Assembly (NCBI RefSeq): GCF_018263855.1
Contig: NZ_CP073318.1
Location: 1,736,001 to 1,800,000, forward strand
Source of the DNA: Kutzneria sp. CA-103260
Lineage (GTDB): Bacteria; Actinomycetota; Actinomycetes; Mycobacteriales; Pseudonocardiaceae
Reading direction: 5' to 3'
Length of the DNA stretch: 64,000 bases
Below the pieces are notes generated by a model. It did no database searches. It was not told the DNA's origin and worked only from the letters and a program-made list of their open reading frames with translations. Each line of letters opens with the position of its first letter. Positions within the stretch are counted from its first letter, which is position 1. Shown one piece after another: positions 8,409 through 16,331 of the stretch. The position numbers and the translations under genes are program-made.

Positions 8409-9191
8409 GTGACTCTTTCGGAGGGCGCGACCTATCGGCGCTACGTCGCGCTGGGCGACAGTCAGACCGAGGGCGTCGGCGACGGCGACGACCAGCACGG
8501 CCTGATCGGCTGGGCCGACCGCCTGGCCACCCGCGTCGCCGCCAGCAGCCCCGACGTGCTGTACGCAAACCTCGCGGTGCGCGGCAAACTGGCCGGACAG
8601 GTGCGCGCCGAACAGCTCGACGCGGCGCTGGCCCTCAAACCCGATCTGGCCACCGTGGCGGCCGGTCTCAACGACATGATCCGCCCTGGGTTCGACGCCG
8701 CGCGCGTGGCCGGCCATCTCGAGGACATGTTCGCCGCCCTGACCGCCGCCGGCGCGCGGGTGGCGACGTTCACGTTCCCTGACGTGGCAAGGATGTCGCC
8801 GCTGTTCCGGCCGCTGGCGCCGCGGGTGTTGGAGCTGAACGCCCTCATCCGCGCCGCGGCGGCCCGGCACGGGGTGGCGGTCGCCGACTTCTATCCGCAC
8901 GCGGCGGCGACCGACCCCCGAATCTGGGCCGTCGACCGGATACACGCCAACCCGGAGGGACACGCCCGCATCGCCGGGGCGATGGCCGAGGCGTTGGGGC
9001 TGCCCGGCAGCGACCGGTCCTGGAGCCAGCCGCTGCCACCCCGCCCCTGGTCCTGGGCCCACCGGGTCCGCGCCGAGGCCGTGTGGCTGGCCGTGTTCGT
9101 GGGACCGTGGCTCCTGCGCCGACTTCGCGGTCGGTCGTCCGGGGACGGCCGCACCGCCAAACGCCCAACGCTGACTCCGGTCACCACCTGA
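8409..9191 (+). CDS. SGNH/GDSL hydrolase family protein
   Basis: 260 residues. Block I YVALGDSQTEGVGDG gives the catalytic Ser; block II glycine is in LAVRGKL; block III asparagine is in AGLNDMI; block V DRIHANPEGH gives the catalytic Asp and His. This arrangement is that of esterase/lipase-type SGNH hydrolases. There is no signal peptide; the C-terminal tail (AVWLAVFVGPWLLRRLRGR) is hydrophobic then basic and may touch the membrane. Start GTG 8409 lacks a Shine-Dalgarno sequence and may be leaderless. Likely under control of the divergent PadR protein. Substrate unknown. Confidence 0.9.
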   Translation: MTLSEGATYRRYVALGDSQTEGVGDGDDQHGLIGWADRLATRVAASSPDVLYANLAVRGKLAGQVRAEQLDAALALKPDLATVAAGLNDMIRPGFDAARVAGHLEDMFAALTAAGARVATFTFPDVARMSPLFRPLAPRVLELNALIRAAAARHGVAVADFYPHAAATDPRIWAVDRIHANPEGHARIAGAMAEALGLPGSDRSWSQPLPPRPWSWAHRVRAEAVWLAVFVGPWLLRRLRGRSSGDGRTAKRPTLTPVTT

Positions 9192-9239
9192 GCGGACGAC
9201 CGTTAGCGGGCCGGGCCGCAGCTGTGCTAGGCAGGCCGT

Positions 9240-11636
9240 ATGACCGACTTCGAGCACTTGCTCTCCCGGCTCAGCCTCGACGAGAAGGTCCGGCTGCTGA
9301 CCGGCCGCGACTTCTGGTCGACCTGGCCTGAGCCGAAGATCGGCCTGCGGCGGATCCTGGTCTCCGACGGCCCGTCCGGGGTGCGGGGCGAGGTGTGGGA
9401 TGAGCGGTCGCCGTCGCTGAACCTGCCGTCCGCCACGGCGTTGTCGTCCTCGTGGGACCCGGCCCTGGCCCGCCGCTACGGCGCGGTCGCCGCCGCGGAG
9501 GCCCGGCGCAAGGGCGTGGACGTCGTGCTCGGGCCCACGATCAATTTGCACCGGTCGCCGCTGGGCGGCCGGCATTTCGAGGCGTTCAGCGAGGATCCGG
9601 TGCTCACCGGCGACCTCGCCGCCGCCTACGTGCGAGGCCTTCAGGACAACGGGGTCGGTGCCACCCCGAAGCACTACGTCGCCAACGACTACGAGACCGA
9701 GCGGTTCACCGCCAGCAGCGAGGTCTCCGAGCGGGCCCTGCGGGAGCTGTACCTGCTGCCGTTCGAGCGGGTGGTCGCCGACGCGGGCGCGTGGCTGGTG
9801 ATGTCGTCCTACAACGGCATCAACGGCGTCACCGCGACCGAGCACGAACTGCTGGAGACGCCGCTGAACTCCGAGTGGGGGTTCGACGGGGTGGTGATCA
9901 GCGACTGGACCGCCGTACGCAGCCTCGCCGCCGCCGAGGCGTCCCAGGACCTGGTGATGCCCGGACCGCGCGGGCCGTGGGGCGAGGCCTTGGTGGCGGC
10001 CGTCCGCGACGGCCGGATCCCGGAGGCGGTGGTGGACCGCAAGGTGCTGCGGCTGCTGCGGCTGGCTGCCCGGGTCGGTGCCCTCGACGGAGTCGAGCCG
10101 CCGGCCGCTCCCGTGGCTGAGGACGGCGTCGCCTTTGCCCGCGAGGCCGCGGCGGCGGGCACGGTGTTGTTGTCCAACAACGGCCTGCTGCCGCTGCCGC
10201 CCTCGCTGCGGCGGGTCGCCGTGATCGGCCACAACGCCCGAGACGCGCGCACCCAGGGCGGCGGCTCCGCGACCGTGCTGCCGGAGGAAGTTGTGTCCCT
10301 TTGGGACGGTCTGCGGGCGGCGCTGCCCGACGCGGAGCTGACCTACTCGCTCGGAGCCGTTGTCCAGCAAGGCATCGCGGCATTGCCGCTGGCGCAGATC
10401 ACCAACCCGGCCACCGGCGGGCCCGGTCTGCTCGTGCGGTTCCTCGACGAGGACGGGCGGGAGCTGTTCCGGGAGGACCGGCTGGCCACCGCGCTGGTCT
10501 ACCTCGGCGGTGACGTCCCGCTCGACACGGCCGCCACAGTGGAGCTGAGCTGCGCCTGGACTTCGGACACGACCGGCACGGCCCGGGTCGGGTTCGCGGC
10601 CGCCGGCCGGGGCCGGGTCTTCGTCGACGGCGAGCTGCGGCTGGAGGCCGAGGCGAAGGCCGTCGGCACGGACCTCGGCGCGAGCTTGCTGTCCCCACCG
10701 TCGGAATCCGTACCGGTCACCGTGACCGCCGGCGTGCCGATCGAGTTGCGGGTCGAGTTCGACCTGGCTTCCGGGCCGGGCCTCAGCGGCACGCTGGGCA
10801 TCACCCTGGGCCGTGAACCCGACGACGCCGACCCGGCGGACCTGATCGCCGCCGCGGCGCGGGCCGCGGCCGACGCCGAGGTGGCGGTTGTGGTCGTGGG
10901 CACCAACTCCGCCGTCGAGTCCGAGGGTTTCGACCGCACCGACCTGAACTTGCCCGGACGCCAGGACGATCTCGTCCGCGCGGTCGCGGCGACCGGCACC
11001 CCGACCGTCGTGGTCGTCAATTCCGGGGCGCCCGTGCTGCTGCCGTGGGCCGACGACGTCGCGGCGATGCTCGTGTCCTGGTTCGGCGGGCAGGAGACCG
11101 GCCACGCTCTCGCCGACGTGCTGCTCGGCGCGGTCGAACCCGGCGGCCGGCTGCCCACCACCTGGCCCCGCGCCTTGGAGGACGTGCCGGTTCTCGACGT
11201 CACCCCGGTCGACGGCGTGCTGCGCTACGCCGAGGACATCCACATCGGCTACCGGGCCTGGCTCAAGGCCGGCCGTACCCCGGCTTTCCCATTCGGGGCC
11301 GGGCTCGGCTACACCTCCTGGACGCTCAGCGATCTTCGGGTGGACGGCACCGATGTCCGGGTCTCCGTGCGCAACGACGGCGACCGCGCTGGCAAGCAGG
11401 TCGTCCAGGTGTACCTTTCGCGCCCGGACTCGGCGGTCGACCGCCCGGTCCGCTGGCTCGCCGCGCACACGTCCGTCCACATCGGACCTGGGGAGACCGC
11501 GGAGGTGACCATTCCGGTGCCACGGCGGGCTTTCGCCGACTGGCAGCCGGGCGGCTGGCATTATGAGACCGGTGCCTTCCAGGTGCACGTCGGCACGTCC
11601 GCGGTGGATCTCCCGTTGACTGCCACCATGTCCTGA
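9240..11636 (+). CDS. GH3 beta-glucosidase with PA14 insert
   Basis: 798 residues, cytoplasmic (no signal peptide). Order: GH3 TIM barrel (VLGPTINLHRSPLGGRHFEAF, KHYVANDYE, and the nucleophile Asp in VISDWTAV), GH3 alpha/beta sandwich, a PA14-type carbohydrate-binding insert around residues 390-520 (FLDEDGRELF, GRVFVDGELRLEA), the remainder of the sandwich domain, and a C-terminal fibronectin-III-like domain (KQVVQVYLSRP). This layout matches intracellular beta-glucosidases acting on short oligosaccharides or glycosides. Not in an obvious operon; a glucan breakdown role fits the glucanase at 6.1 kb (inference). Confidence 0.93.
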   Translation: MTDFEHLLSRLSLDEKVRLLTGRDFWSTWPEPKIGLRRILVSDGPSGVRGEVWDERSPSLNLPSATALSSSWDPALARRYGAVAAAEARRKGVDVVLGPTINLHRSPLGGRHFEAFSEDPVLTGDLAAAYVRGLQDNGVGATPKHYVANDYETERFTASSEVSERALRELYLLPFERVVADAGAWLVMSSYNGINGVTATEHELLETPLNSEWGFDGVVISDWTAVRSLAAAEASQDLVMPGPRGPWGEALVAAVRDGRIPEAVVDRKVLRLLRLAARVGALDGVEPPAAPVAEDGVAFAREAAAAGTVLLSNNGLLPLPPSLRRVAVIGHNARDARTQGGGSATVLPEEVVSLWDGLRAALPDAELTYSLGAVVQQGIAALPLAQITNPATGGPGLLVRFLDEDGRELFREDRLATALVYLGGDVPLDTAATVELSCAWTSDTTGTARVGFAAAGRGRVFVDGELRLEAEAKAVGTDLGASLLSPPSESVPVTVTAGVPIELRVEFDLASGPGLSGTLGITLGREPDDADPADLIAAAARAAADAEVAVVVVGTNSAVESEGFDRTDLNLPGRQDDLVRAVAATGTPTVVVVNSGAPVLLPWADDVAAMLVSWFGGQETGHALADVLLGAVEPGGRLPTTWPRALEDVPVLDVTPVDGVLRYAEDIHIGYRAWLKAGRTPAFPFGAGLGYTSWTLSDLRVDGTDVRVSVRNDGDRAGKQVVQVYLSRPDSAVDRPVRWLAAHTSVHIGPGETAEVTIPVPRRAFADWQPGGWHYETGAFQVHVGTSAVDLPLTATMS

Positions 11637-11731
11637 TACATGGGATTCCTGTCCTGATGAGGCCGGGACAGCGGGAGTGGCCGCCGGCAGCATGAACAGC
11701 GGACGGTGCTCACAGGGAAAGCGCAGGGATC

Positions 11732-12370
11732 ATGTCAGAGGTCATCGCGGGTGTGGAGATTCCCGAGACGGCGGCGGCCGCCGAAGCCGCCCGGCTCATC
11801 CAGGAGACGATCAGCCCGCTCCTCTACCACCACTCCCATCGGGTTTTCCTCTTCGCCCAGATCCACGCCGAGCGCCTGGGGGTGCGGCCGGATCCGGAGC
11901 TGCTGTACCTGGCCGCCATGTTCCACGACAAGGGCCTGAGCACGCCGTTCTCCGCTGCGGAGCAGCGTTTCGAGGTCGATGGCGCCGACCATGGGCGCGA
12001 GTTCCTGCTGGCCCACGGTTTCTCCGCCGCGGCCGCGGACACCGTGTGGTCGGCGATCGCGCTGCACACGACGCCGGGCATCCCCGGGCGGATGGGGCCG
12101 GAGATCGCCACCCTGCACTTCGGCGTGCTGACCGACATCGTCGGCTTCGGCCTGACCGGCCTGAACGCCGACCAGGTGGGCGAGATCCTCGCCGCGCATC
12201 CCCGTGGCGACTTCAAGAACGAGTTCCTGCGCGCCTACTTCGAGGGGCAGAAGGACCGCCCGGAGACCACCATCGGCACCGTGAACGCGGACGTCATCGC
12301 GCACTTCCTGCCCGACTTCCAACCCACCACCAGCGTGCAGCGCATCCTCAGCTCGGCCTGGCCGAGCTGA
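11732..12370 (+). CDS. HD domain-containing protein (phosphohydrolase-like)
   Basis: 212 residues. Metal-binding HD pattern: HHSHRVFLFA followed by AAMFHDKGLS, then a conserved ALHTTPG segment. This is the layout of small HD proteins related to cyanamide hydratase and phosphohydrolases. It stands alone, about 95 bp after the glucosidase and 110 bp before the next gene, with CAGGGA as probable ribosome site. Substrate cannot be predicted. Confidence 0.88.
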   Translation: MSEVIAGVEIPETAAAAEAARLIQETISPLLYHHSHRVFLFAQIHAERLGVRPDPELLYLAAMFHDKGLSTPFSAAEQRFEVDGADHGREFLLAHGFSAAAADTVWSAIALHTTPGIPGRMGPEIATLHFGVLTDIVGFGLTGLNADQVGEILAAHPRGDFKNEFLRAYFEGQKDRPETTIGTVNADVIAHFLPDFQPTTSVQRILSSAWPS

Positions 12371-12480
12371 CCCCGCGGGCAGGCCGATCGGGCACCCGAC
12401 CGACCCGCCGGCGGGCACACCCCGTTGCCTGAGCGGGCGCGGTCGGCCGTGGCCATGATCGACGGCGTTATCGTTGGACG

Positions 12481-13419
12481 ATGAGATTCGGGCTGTACCT
12501 GCCGCAGGGCGAGTTGGCGGACGCGCGGCACGACGTGATCACGGTGGCGTGCGAGGCGGAACGGGCGGGCTACAACAGCCTGTGGGCGTTCGAGCGGGTG
12601 ATGTTCCCGCTGGCGCCGGCCGATGGAATGTCCGGCGTGCCCGGGTTGCCCTGGGTGGACGCGTACCGACACACCACGGACCCGCTGACCGTGCTGACCC
12701 TGGCGGCGGCGGTCACCGAGAAGGTGCGGCTGGGCACCGGGATCCTGGTCGCCGGCCTGCGCCCGGCGCACCTGCTGGCCCGCACCATGGCGACGCTGGA
12801 CCAGCTGAGCGGTGGCCGCGCCGTGCTCGGGCTGGGTGCTGGCTGGTCCAGCGACGAGTTCCGGGCTGTGGGCGCGGACTTCCGCCGCCGCGGCCGGTCG
12901 CTGGAGGAGACGATCGACGCCTGCCGGGCTTTGTGGGGCTCGAACCCGGTGTCCTATCAGGACAGTCGCATGGTCGTTGACAACGCGCTGGTGAACCCGA
13001 AGCCGTTGGCGCGCCTGCCGATTCTGCTCGGCGGCGGCAAGACCGACGTCGCCCTGGACCGGATCGCACGCAAGGCCGACGGCTGGATCCCGTCCGGCCT
13101 CGGCCCGGTCGCGGTCGCCGGCCAGTGGAAGCGGATCCGCGACCTCGCCGCCGGCCACGGCCGCAATCCCGCGGAATTGGGATTGTACCCGCAGGTGCGC
13201 CCGCTGGTCACGGCCGCGGACCTCGGCTCGGACCGCATGCCCGGCCAGGGCTCGATGGCCCAGGTCGTCGCCGACCTCGCGGCGTACGCGGAGGCCGGCG
13301 CGGACGAGGCTCTGATCGCCATTCTCGACGCCCGCTCGGCCGGTGAGATGGTTGACAAGGCTGGTGCACTGATGACCGCCGTGACCGAAGCCGGTCTGAG
13401 GCAACCGACGGGGGAATGA
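12481..13419 (+). CDS. LLM-class F420-dependent oxidoreductase
   Basis: 312 residues of the luciferase-like monooxygenase fold: starts MRFGLYLPQGE, has the barrel motifs YNSLWAFERV, RLGTGILV, LARTMATLDQLSGGRAVLGLGAGW and LLGGGKTDVALDRIAR. These match the TIGR03619-type F420-dependent subgroup common in actinomycetes. Its last four bases (ATGA) overlap the alcohol dehydrogenase start, so they form a two-gene operon, plausibly for redox conversion of one substrate. Confidence 0.9.
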   Translation: MRFGLYLPQGELADARHDVITVACEAERAGYNSLWAFERVMFPLAPADGMSGVPGLPWVDAYRHTTDPLTVLTLAAAVTEKVRLGTGILVAGLRPAHLLARTMATLDQLSGGRAVLGLGAGWSSDEFRAVGADFRRRGRSLEETIDACRALWGSNPVSYQDSRMVVDNALVNPKPLARLPILLGGGKTDVALDRIARKADGWIPSGLGPVAVAGQWKRIRDLAAGHGRNPAELGLYPQVRPLVTAADLGSDRMPGQGSMAQVVADLAAYAEAGADEALIAILDARSAGEMVDKAGALMTAVTEAGLRQPTGE

Positions 13420-14459
13420 TGAAGGCATTGCGGTTGGAGCGCTGGCAATCCGATCCGGTCCTGACCGAGGTCGCGGAGCCGCGGCCGGGGCCGGGGCAGG
13501 TCGTGGTTCGGGTCGGCGCGGCCGGGGCCTGCCACTCGGACCTGCACCTGATCCGGGAGTTCGGGCCGGGCCAGGTCCCGTTCGAGCCGCCGTTCACGCT
13601 CGGGCACGAGAACGCGGGCTGGATCCACGAGCTCGGCCCCGGAGTGACGGATGTCGAGGTCGGCCAAGCCGTCGCGGTCTACGGACCTTGGGGCTGCGGC
13701 ACATGCGCTCGATGCCGGCTGGGCATCGAGCAGTACTGCGAGAACCGTGCGGGTGGGTCCCTGGCGCCCGGATTGGGCGGCGACGGGGGCATGGCCGAGC
13801 TGCTGCTGGTTCCCTCCACGCGCCATCTGATCCCGCTGCCAGCGGGCCTGGACCCGGTCACGGCGGCCCCGCTGACCGACGCGGCGCTCACCCCGTACCA
13901 CGCGATTCGCCGTTCCTGGCCCACATTGTTCCCCGGCGCCACGGCGGTGGTCATCGGGATCGGTGGCCTGGGCCATCTCGCGGTGCAGATCCTCCGCGCC
14001 ACCACGGCGGCTCGGGTGATCGCCGTGGACACCCGCGCCGAAGCGCTGGCGTTGGCCGAGCGGGCCGGGGCGGATCACACGCTCACGGCCGGGGCGGACA
14101 CCGCGCAGGCGATCCGTGAGCTGACCGACGGCCGTGGCGCGGACGTGATCTTCGACTGCGTGGGTAACGCTCACACCGTTACTCTCGGCGCGGCCGCGAG
14201 TCGCATGATGGGTGACCTCACGATCATCGGTCTCGGCGGCGGCGCCCTGCCGGTGCGGTTCGGGGCCGTGCCGCACGAGCTGTCCGTGCAGACCACCTAC
14301 TGGGGCAGCCGCCCCGAACTCGAAGAAGTCCTCGACCTCGCGGCCCGCGGCCGCCTGCACGCCGAGATCACCACGTTCCCCCTCGACGACGCCGCCGAGG
14401 CCTACCGCCGCCTGGAAGCCGGCGAGATCACCGGCCGCGCCGTCATCGTGCCGGCCTGA
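13416..14459 (+). CDS. zinc-type NAD(P)-dependent alcohol dehydrogenase
   Basis: 347 residues, medium-chain dehydrogenase/reductase family. Catalytic zinc residues: C in GACHSDLHLI, HE in TLGHENAG. Structural zinc cysteines lie in GCGTCARCRLGIEQYC. The Rossmann motif is VVIGIGGLGHLAVQ. Start ATG 13416 overlaps the previous stop; the next ATG, 13419, has better spacing from GGGGGA and is equally possible. Paired with the F420-type oxidoreductase. Confidence 0.92.
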   Translation: MMKALRLERWQSDPVLTEVAEPRPGPGQVVVRVGAAGACHSDLHLIREFGPGQVPFEPPFTLGHENAGWIHELGPGVTDVEVGQAVAVYGPWGCGTCARCRLGIEQYCENRAGGSLAPGLGGDGGMAELLLVPSTRHLIPLPAGLDPVTAAPLTDAALTPYHAIRRSWPTLFPGATAVVIGIGGLGHLAVQILRATTAARVIAVDTRAEALALAERAGADHTLTAGADTAQAIRELTDGRGADVIFDCVGNAHTVTLGAAASRMMGDLTIIGLGGGALPVRFGAVPHELSVQTTYWGSRPELEEVLDLAARGRLHAEITTFPLDDAAEAYRRLEAGEITGRAVIVPA

Positions 14460-14496
14460 CCACGGCGGCCTGTCCCAGGTGATGGGCGGGACTCGG

Positions 14497-14515
14497 CGAT
14501 CTGGTGCCATGGCAG
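14497..14515. repeat. 19-nt dispersed repeat, copy 1
   Basis: CGATCTGGTGCCATGGCAG occurs here and exactly again at 63953-63971, both in non-coding DNA close to hairpins. This suggests a dispersed intergenic repeat family. Nothing else recognisable lies between 14460 and 14780. Confidence 0.6.
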
Positions 14516-14797
14516 TAGCCGCTGTGCTCCCGAGCGATGCTCGGACGAGCTGGCGGAATCCTGAGGGGCGGCCGTGGCGTTGACGATCGGCAGGCGGGGC
14601 CGGCCGTGGCCGACACCGGGGCGGGACGCAGCTGGGGCTGCCGCCGCGCAGGGTCGAGGGGGCGGCCGTGGGGATCAACGACGCTGACGCAGTCGACTGT
14701 CCGAAGTGGACCGGCCCGCACGGGCTGGTCCACTCCGTCCAGTCCGTGTTCCCGAAGTGCGTCAGCCCAGCCCAAGATCAAGGGACCTTCCCTGACG

Positions 14798-14852
14798 TTC
14801 AACGTCATGAAGGACCCCTTCACCGCCTTCAACGTGAGGAAGGGGCCCTTCA
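14798..14852. repeat. tandem intergenic repeat, AAGGnnCCCTTCA units
   Basis: Two 25-nt units, 14798-14822 and 14828-14852, repeat at a 30-bp period (TTCAACGTnAnGAAGG then CCCCTTCA or GCCCTTCA). Each contains a palindromic core of the AAGGGGCCCTT type, and fragments of the unit continue on both sides (about 14780-14870). I recognise the type as a short palindromic intergenic element of Pseudonocardiales; function unknown. Confidence 0.6.
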
Positions 14853-14930
14853 TGACGAAGGGGCCACCATCGCCTTCACCACTTGCAGCCGGCAGGCCAC
14901 CCCGATTTCACAAATCCGCGCTAAATGGGA

Positions 14931-14959
14931 TTGACTCGGCCGGGCGGCTGGGTGAGGAT
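14931..14959 (+). promoter_or_regulatory. sigma70-like promoter before the 47-codon ORF
   Basis: TTGACT (14931-14936), 17-bp spacer, GAGGAT (14954-14959): a near-consensus housekeeping promoter, with the ORF ribosome site about 15 bp further on. Confidence 0.65.
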
Positions 14960-14985
14960 GAATGCACACCGACAGAGGAGAGGTC

Positions 14986-15129
14986 ATGACGAACACGCGG
15001 GAGCGAGGCACGCAGCGCCAGCGACTGGCCGCCGCGTTCGCTGCCGCCTGCCCGTCGAACGACCTCTGTCAGCTCCTGTTCTGGCAACCGCGACAGGATC
15101 TGGCCAGCGCGGGCTCCCTTGACGTGACG
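14986..15129 (+). CDS. short ORF (47 codons) between strong promoter and terminator
   Basis: ATG 14986 follows AGAGGAGAGG at ideal spacing, and a sigma70-like promoter lies 30 bp before that. The peptide starts MTNTRERGTQRQRLAAAFAA, has CPSNDLCQLLFWQP, and ends SAGSLDVT at a TAG (15129-15131, partly inside the hairpin). It is basic at the N-terminus, alanine-rich in the middle, with two cysteines. I know no family for it. Its last codons form the 5' arm of an 18-bp hairpin, so translation reaching the stop would disrupt that stem. It could be a real small protein or a leader peptide linked to the tRNA cluster downstream. Confidence 0.5.
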
Positions 15130-15154
15130 TAGCACCCGTCACGTCAAGGGAGCC
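15112..15154 (+). terminator. 18-bp perfect hairpin overlapping the short ORF stop
   Basis: Arms 15112-15129 and 15137-15154 are perfectly complementary (GGCTCCCTTGACGTGACG on the left), with loop TAGCACC, which contains the stop codon. A very strong transcription stop or attenuator-type structure. Confidence 0.75.
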
Positions 15155-15180
15155 GCCCGTCGGGAAACCGATCCGGGCGG
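15153..15180 (+). terminator. second hairpin with GAAA tetraloop
   Basis: CCGCCCG-TCGG, loop GAAA, CCGA, TC bulge, CGGGCGG, followed by CTTTCTCC. It touches the previous hairpin; together they form a tandem terminator before the first tRNA-like gene. Confidence 0.65.
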
Positions 15181-15212
15181 CTTTCTCCATTTCGTGTGCC
15201 TGAATTGTTTAC

Positions 15213-15286
15213 GCCGGCGAGCTTCCGGAACGGAGTGGAACGGTCTCCAAAACCGATTCCCGGGGGTTCGACTCCCTCCGTCGGTG
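15213..15286 (+). tRNA. tRNA-Trp(CCA)-like, probably degenerate
   Basis: A cloverleaf can be drawn: acceptor GCCGGCG/CGTCGGT (with two G-U pairs), anticodon loop CTCCAAA (anticodon CCA), variable TTCCC, T-arm GGGGG-TTCGACT-CCCTC. But position 8 is A rather than U, the D stem has a T-T mismatch, and the outer anticodon-stem pair is A-A. Either a decaying tRNA or a tRNA with an unusual job. No CCA is encoded. Confidence 0.45.
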
Positions 15287-15360
15287 CGTTACGCCGCCCA
15301 TTTCGTTTGGGTCGGTGTGGTTCTTTGACAGCTACACAGCGGAGCAGACATTTCTCCAGC

Positions 15361-15398
15361 GCCCGTCTCCGCCGCCAACCGAGGCGGCGGACGCGGGC
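15361..15398. terminator. hairpin between tRNA-like genes
   Basis: TCCGCCGCC (15368-15376) pairs with GGCGGCGGA (15383-15391), extended outward past one C-C mismatch by GCCCGT/GCGGGC. Probable terminator or processing signal. Confidence 0.6.
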
Positions 15399-15401
15399 CG
15401 C

Positions 15402-15437
15402 GGGGTCCGGCCGCGCCTGGGCGTGCGGCCGGACCCC
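15402..15437. terminator. 13-bp perfect hairpin before tRNA-Pro
   Basis: GGGGTCCGGCCGC (15402-15414) and its exact complement (15425-15437). TTGACG follows at 15441, a possible -35 element, though too close to the tRNA 5' end for a normal leader. Confidence 0.6.
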
Positions 15438-15452
15438 ACCTTGACGTATCCC

Positions 15453-15525
15453 CGGACGCGAGGGAGACGGCCAACCCGCCTGATTTGGGATCAGGAGTCA
15501 CCGCGTTCGACTCGCGGGCGTCCGA
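15453..15525 (+). tRNA. divergent tRNA-Pro (UGG)
   Basis: Perfect acceptor stem CGGACGC/GCGTCCG with discriminator A, three-pair D stem GGG/CCC, perfect anticodon stem CCTGA/TCAGG with loop TTTGGGA (anticodon TGG), variable AGTCA, perfect T stem CCGCG/CGCGG with loop TTCGACT. Position 8 is G instead of the nearly universal U. No CCA encoded. Structure is well preserved but sequence is unlike a housekeeping tRNA-Pro. Confidence 0.65.
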
Positions 15526-15540
15526 CGTTCAGCACCGCCT

Positions 15541-15615
15541 GGCTCTTTGGCTCAACCGGCAGAGCACCGGCCTGAAGACCCGGAAGTCGGGGTTCGATCC
15601 CCCGGGGAGCCACCA
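15541..15615 (+). tRNA. tRNA-Phe (GAA)-like with encoded CCA
   Basis: Acceptor GGCTCTT/GGGAGCC, then A and CCA (15612-15615). D arm GCTC-AACCGGCA-GAGC is regular, anticodon loop CTGAAGA gives GAA, variable AAGT, T arm CGGGG-TTCGATC-CCCCG. One C-C mismatch sits next to the anticodon loop (15571/15579). U8 and the D-loop GG are present. Confidence 0.7.
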
Positions 15616-15630
15616 CGCAGCACCGCGTAA

Positions 15631-15703
15631 GCCCTTGTAGCCCAATGGAAGAGGCGCCGGATTTAGGATCCGGTCAGTCCAGGTTCGAGTCCTGGCAGGG
15701 GCA
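15631..15703 (+). tRNA. tRNA with anticodon UAG (Leu codon CUA) but short variable arm
   Basis: Acceptor GCCCTTG/CAGGGGC, D stem GCC/GGC with A14 and GG in the loop, anticodon stem CCGGA/TCCGG with loop TTTAGGA (anticodon TAG), variable TCAGT, T arm CCAGG-TTCGAGT-CCTGG. By codon it should be leucine, yet bacterial tRNA-Leu normally has a long class II variable arm, which is absent. The charging amino acid is therefore uncertain. No CCA encoded. Confidence 0.7.
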
Positions 15704-15724
15704 CCGCACCACCAGATCCCGGTT

Positions 15725-16168
15725 TCAGTCGAGATAGAGCCGATACCCCTTGGCCACCGTCTGGAAGCCGCGCGCCTCGTAGAAGGCGTGCGCGTCGAGG
15801 CGGGTGCCACGAGAGAGGAGTTGGATCTTGTAGCAGTCGGTCTCCCGCGCGAGGGCGACCGTGGCGTCCAGCAGTGCCGAGCCGATGCCCGATCGACGGC
15901 GCGAGGCCGTCACGACCACGTTCTCCACCAGCATGAACGGCCGCGCGCCCCGGGTGAGGTTGGGCAGCGTCGTGCAGTCCACGGTGCCGACGGCCACCGC
16001 GTCCACTTCGGCCAGCAGGACCGTCCGCCCGGCCTGAGCCTCGATGGCCCGCCAGGCCCGCAACGCCACCGCCGGCGTGAGGGTTGGGTCGGCGGGGTGC
16101 AGCTCGGCGTACAGCGCCAGCAGCGCGGGCAGGTCGGCCTCGACGGCCGAACGGATCAGAACCGGCAT
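15725..16168 (-). CDS. GNAT-family N-acetyltransferase
   Basis: 147 residues of a single GNAT domain: N-terminal IRSAVEADLPALLALYAEL, then VGTVDCTTLP, the acetyl-CoA pyrophosphate-binding motif as RRRSGIGSALLDATVALA, and AHAFYEARGFQTVAKGYRLYL at the end. Transfers an acetyl group from acetyl-CoA to an unknown amine. Single gene, divergent from the large protein at 16.3 kb. Confidence 0.9.
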   Translation of the reverse strand: MPVLIRSAVEADLPALLALYAELHPADPTLTPAVALRAWRAIEAQAGRTVLLAEVDAVAVGTVDCTTLPNLTRGARPFMLVENVVVTASRRRSGIGSALLDATVALARETDCYKIQLLSRGTRLDAHAFYEARGFQTVAKGYRLYLD

Positions 16169-16331
16169 GCGGGCAACCCTAGATGCCCTTACCCCCGGCC
16201 CACTTCACGACGGTCGTGACGCGGCCTGCAAAGCCGACGTATCTCCGGGTTCGGGTCTCTACACTGTTCTGTTCCGCATGTGTGGCCCCGCCACCGACTT
16301 CGCCATCCCCACACGACCCGAGGACGTGACC

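Noticed and set aside
8385..11693. 1102-codon minus-strand open frame
   Set aside because: Antisense to the SGNH and GH3 genes, which have full catalytic motifs on the plus strand.
15213..15703. tRNA cluster as a phage or integrative element attachment region
   Set aside because: No integrase, direct repeats or phage genes are found on either side in the window.
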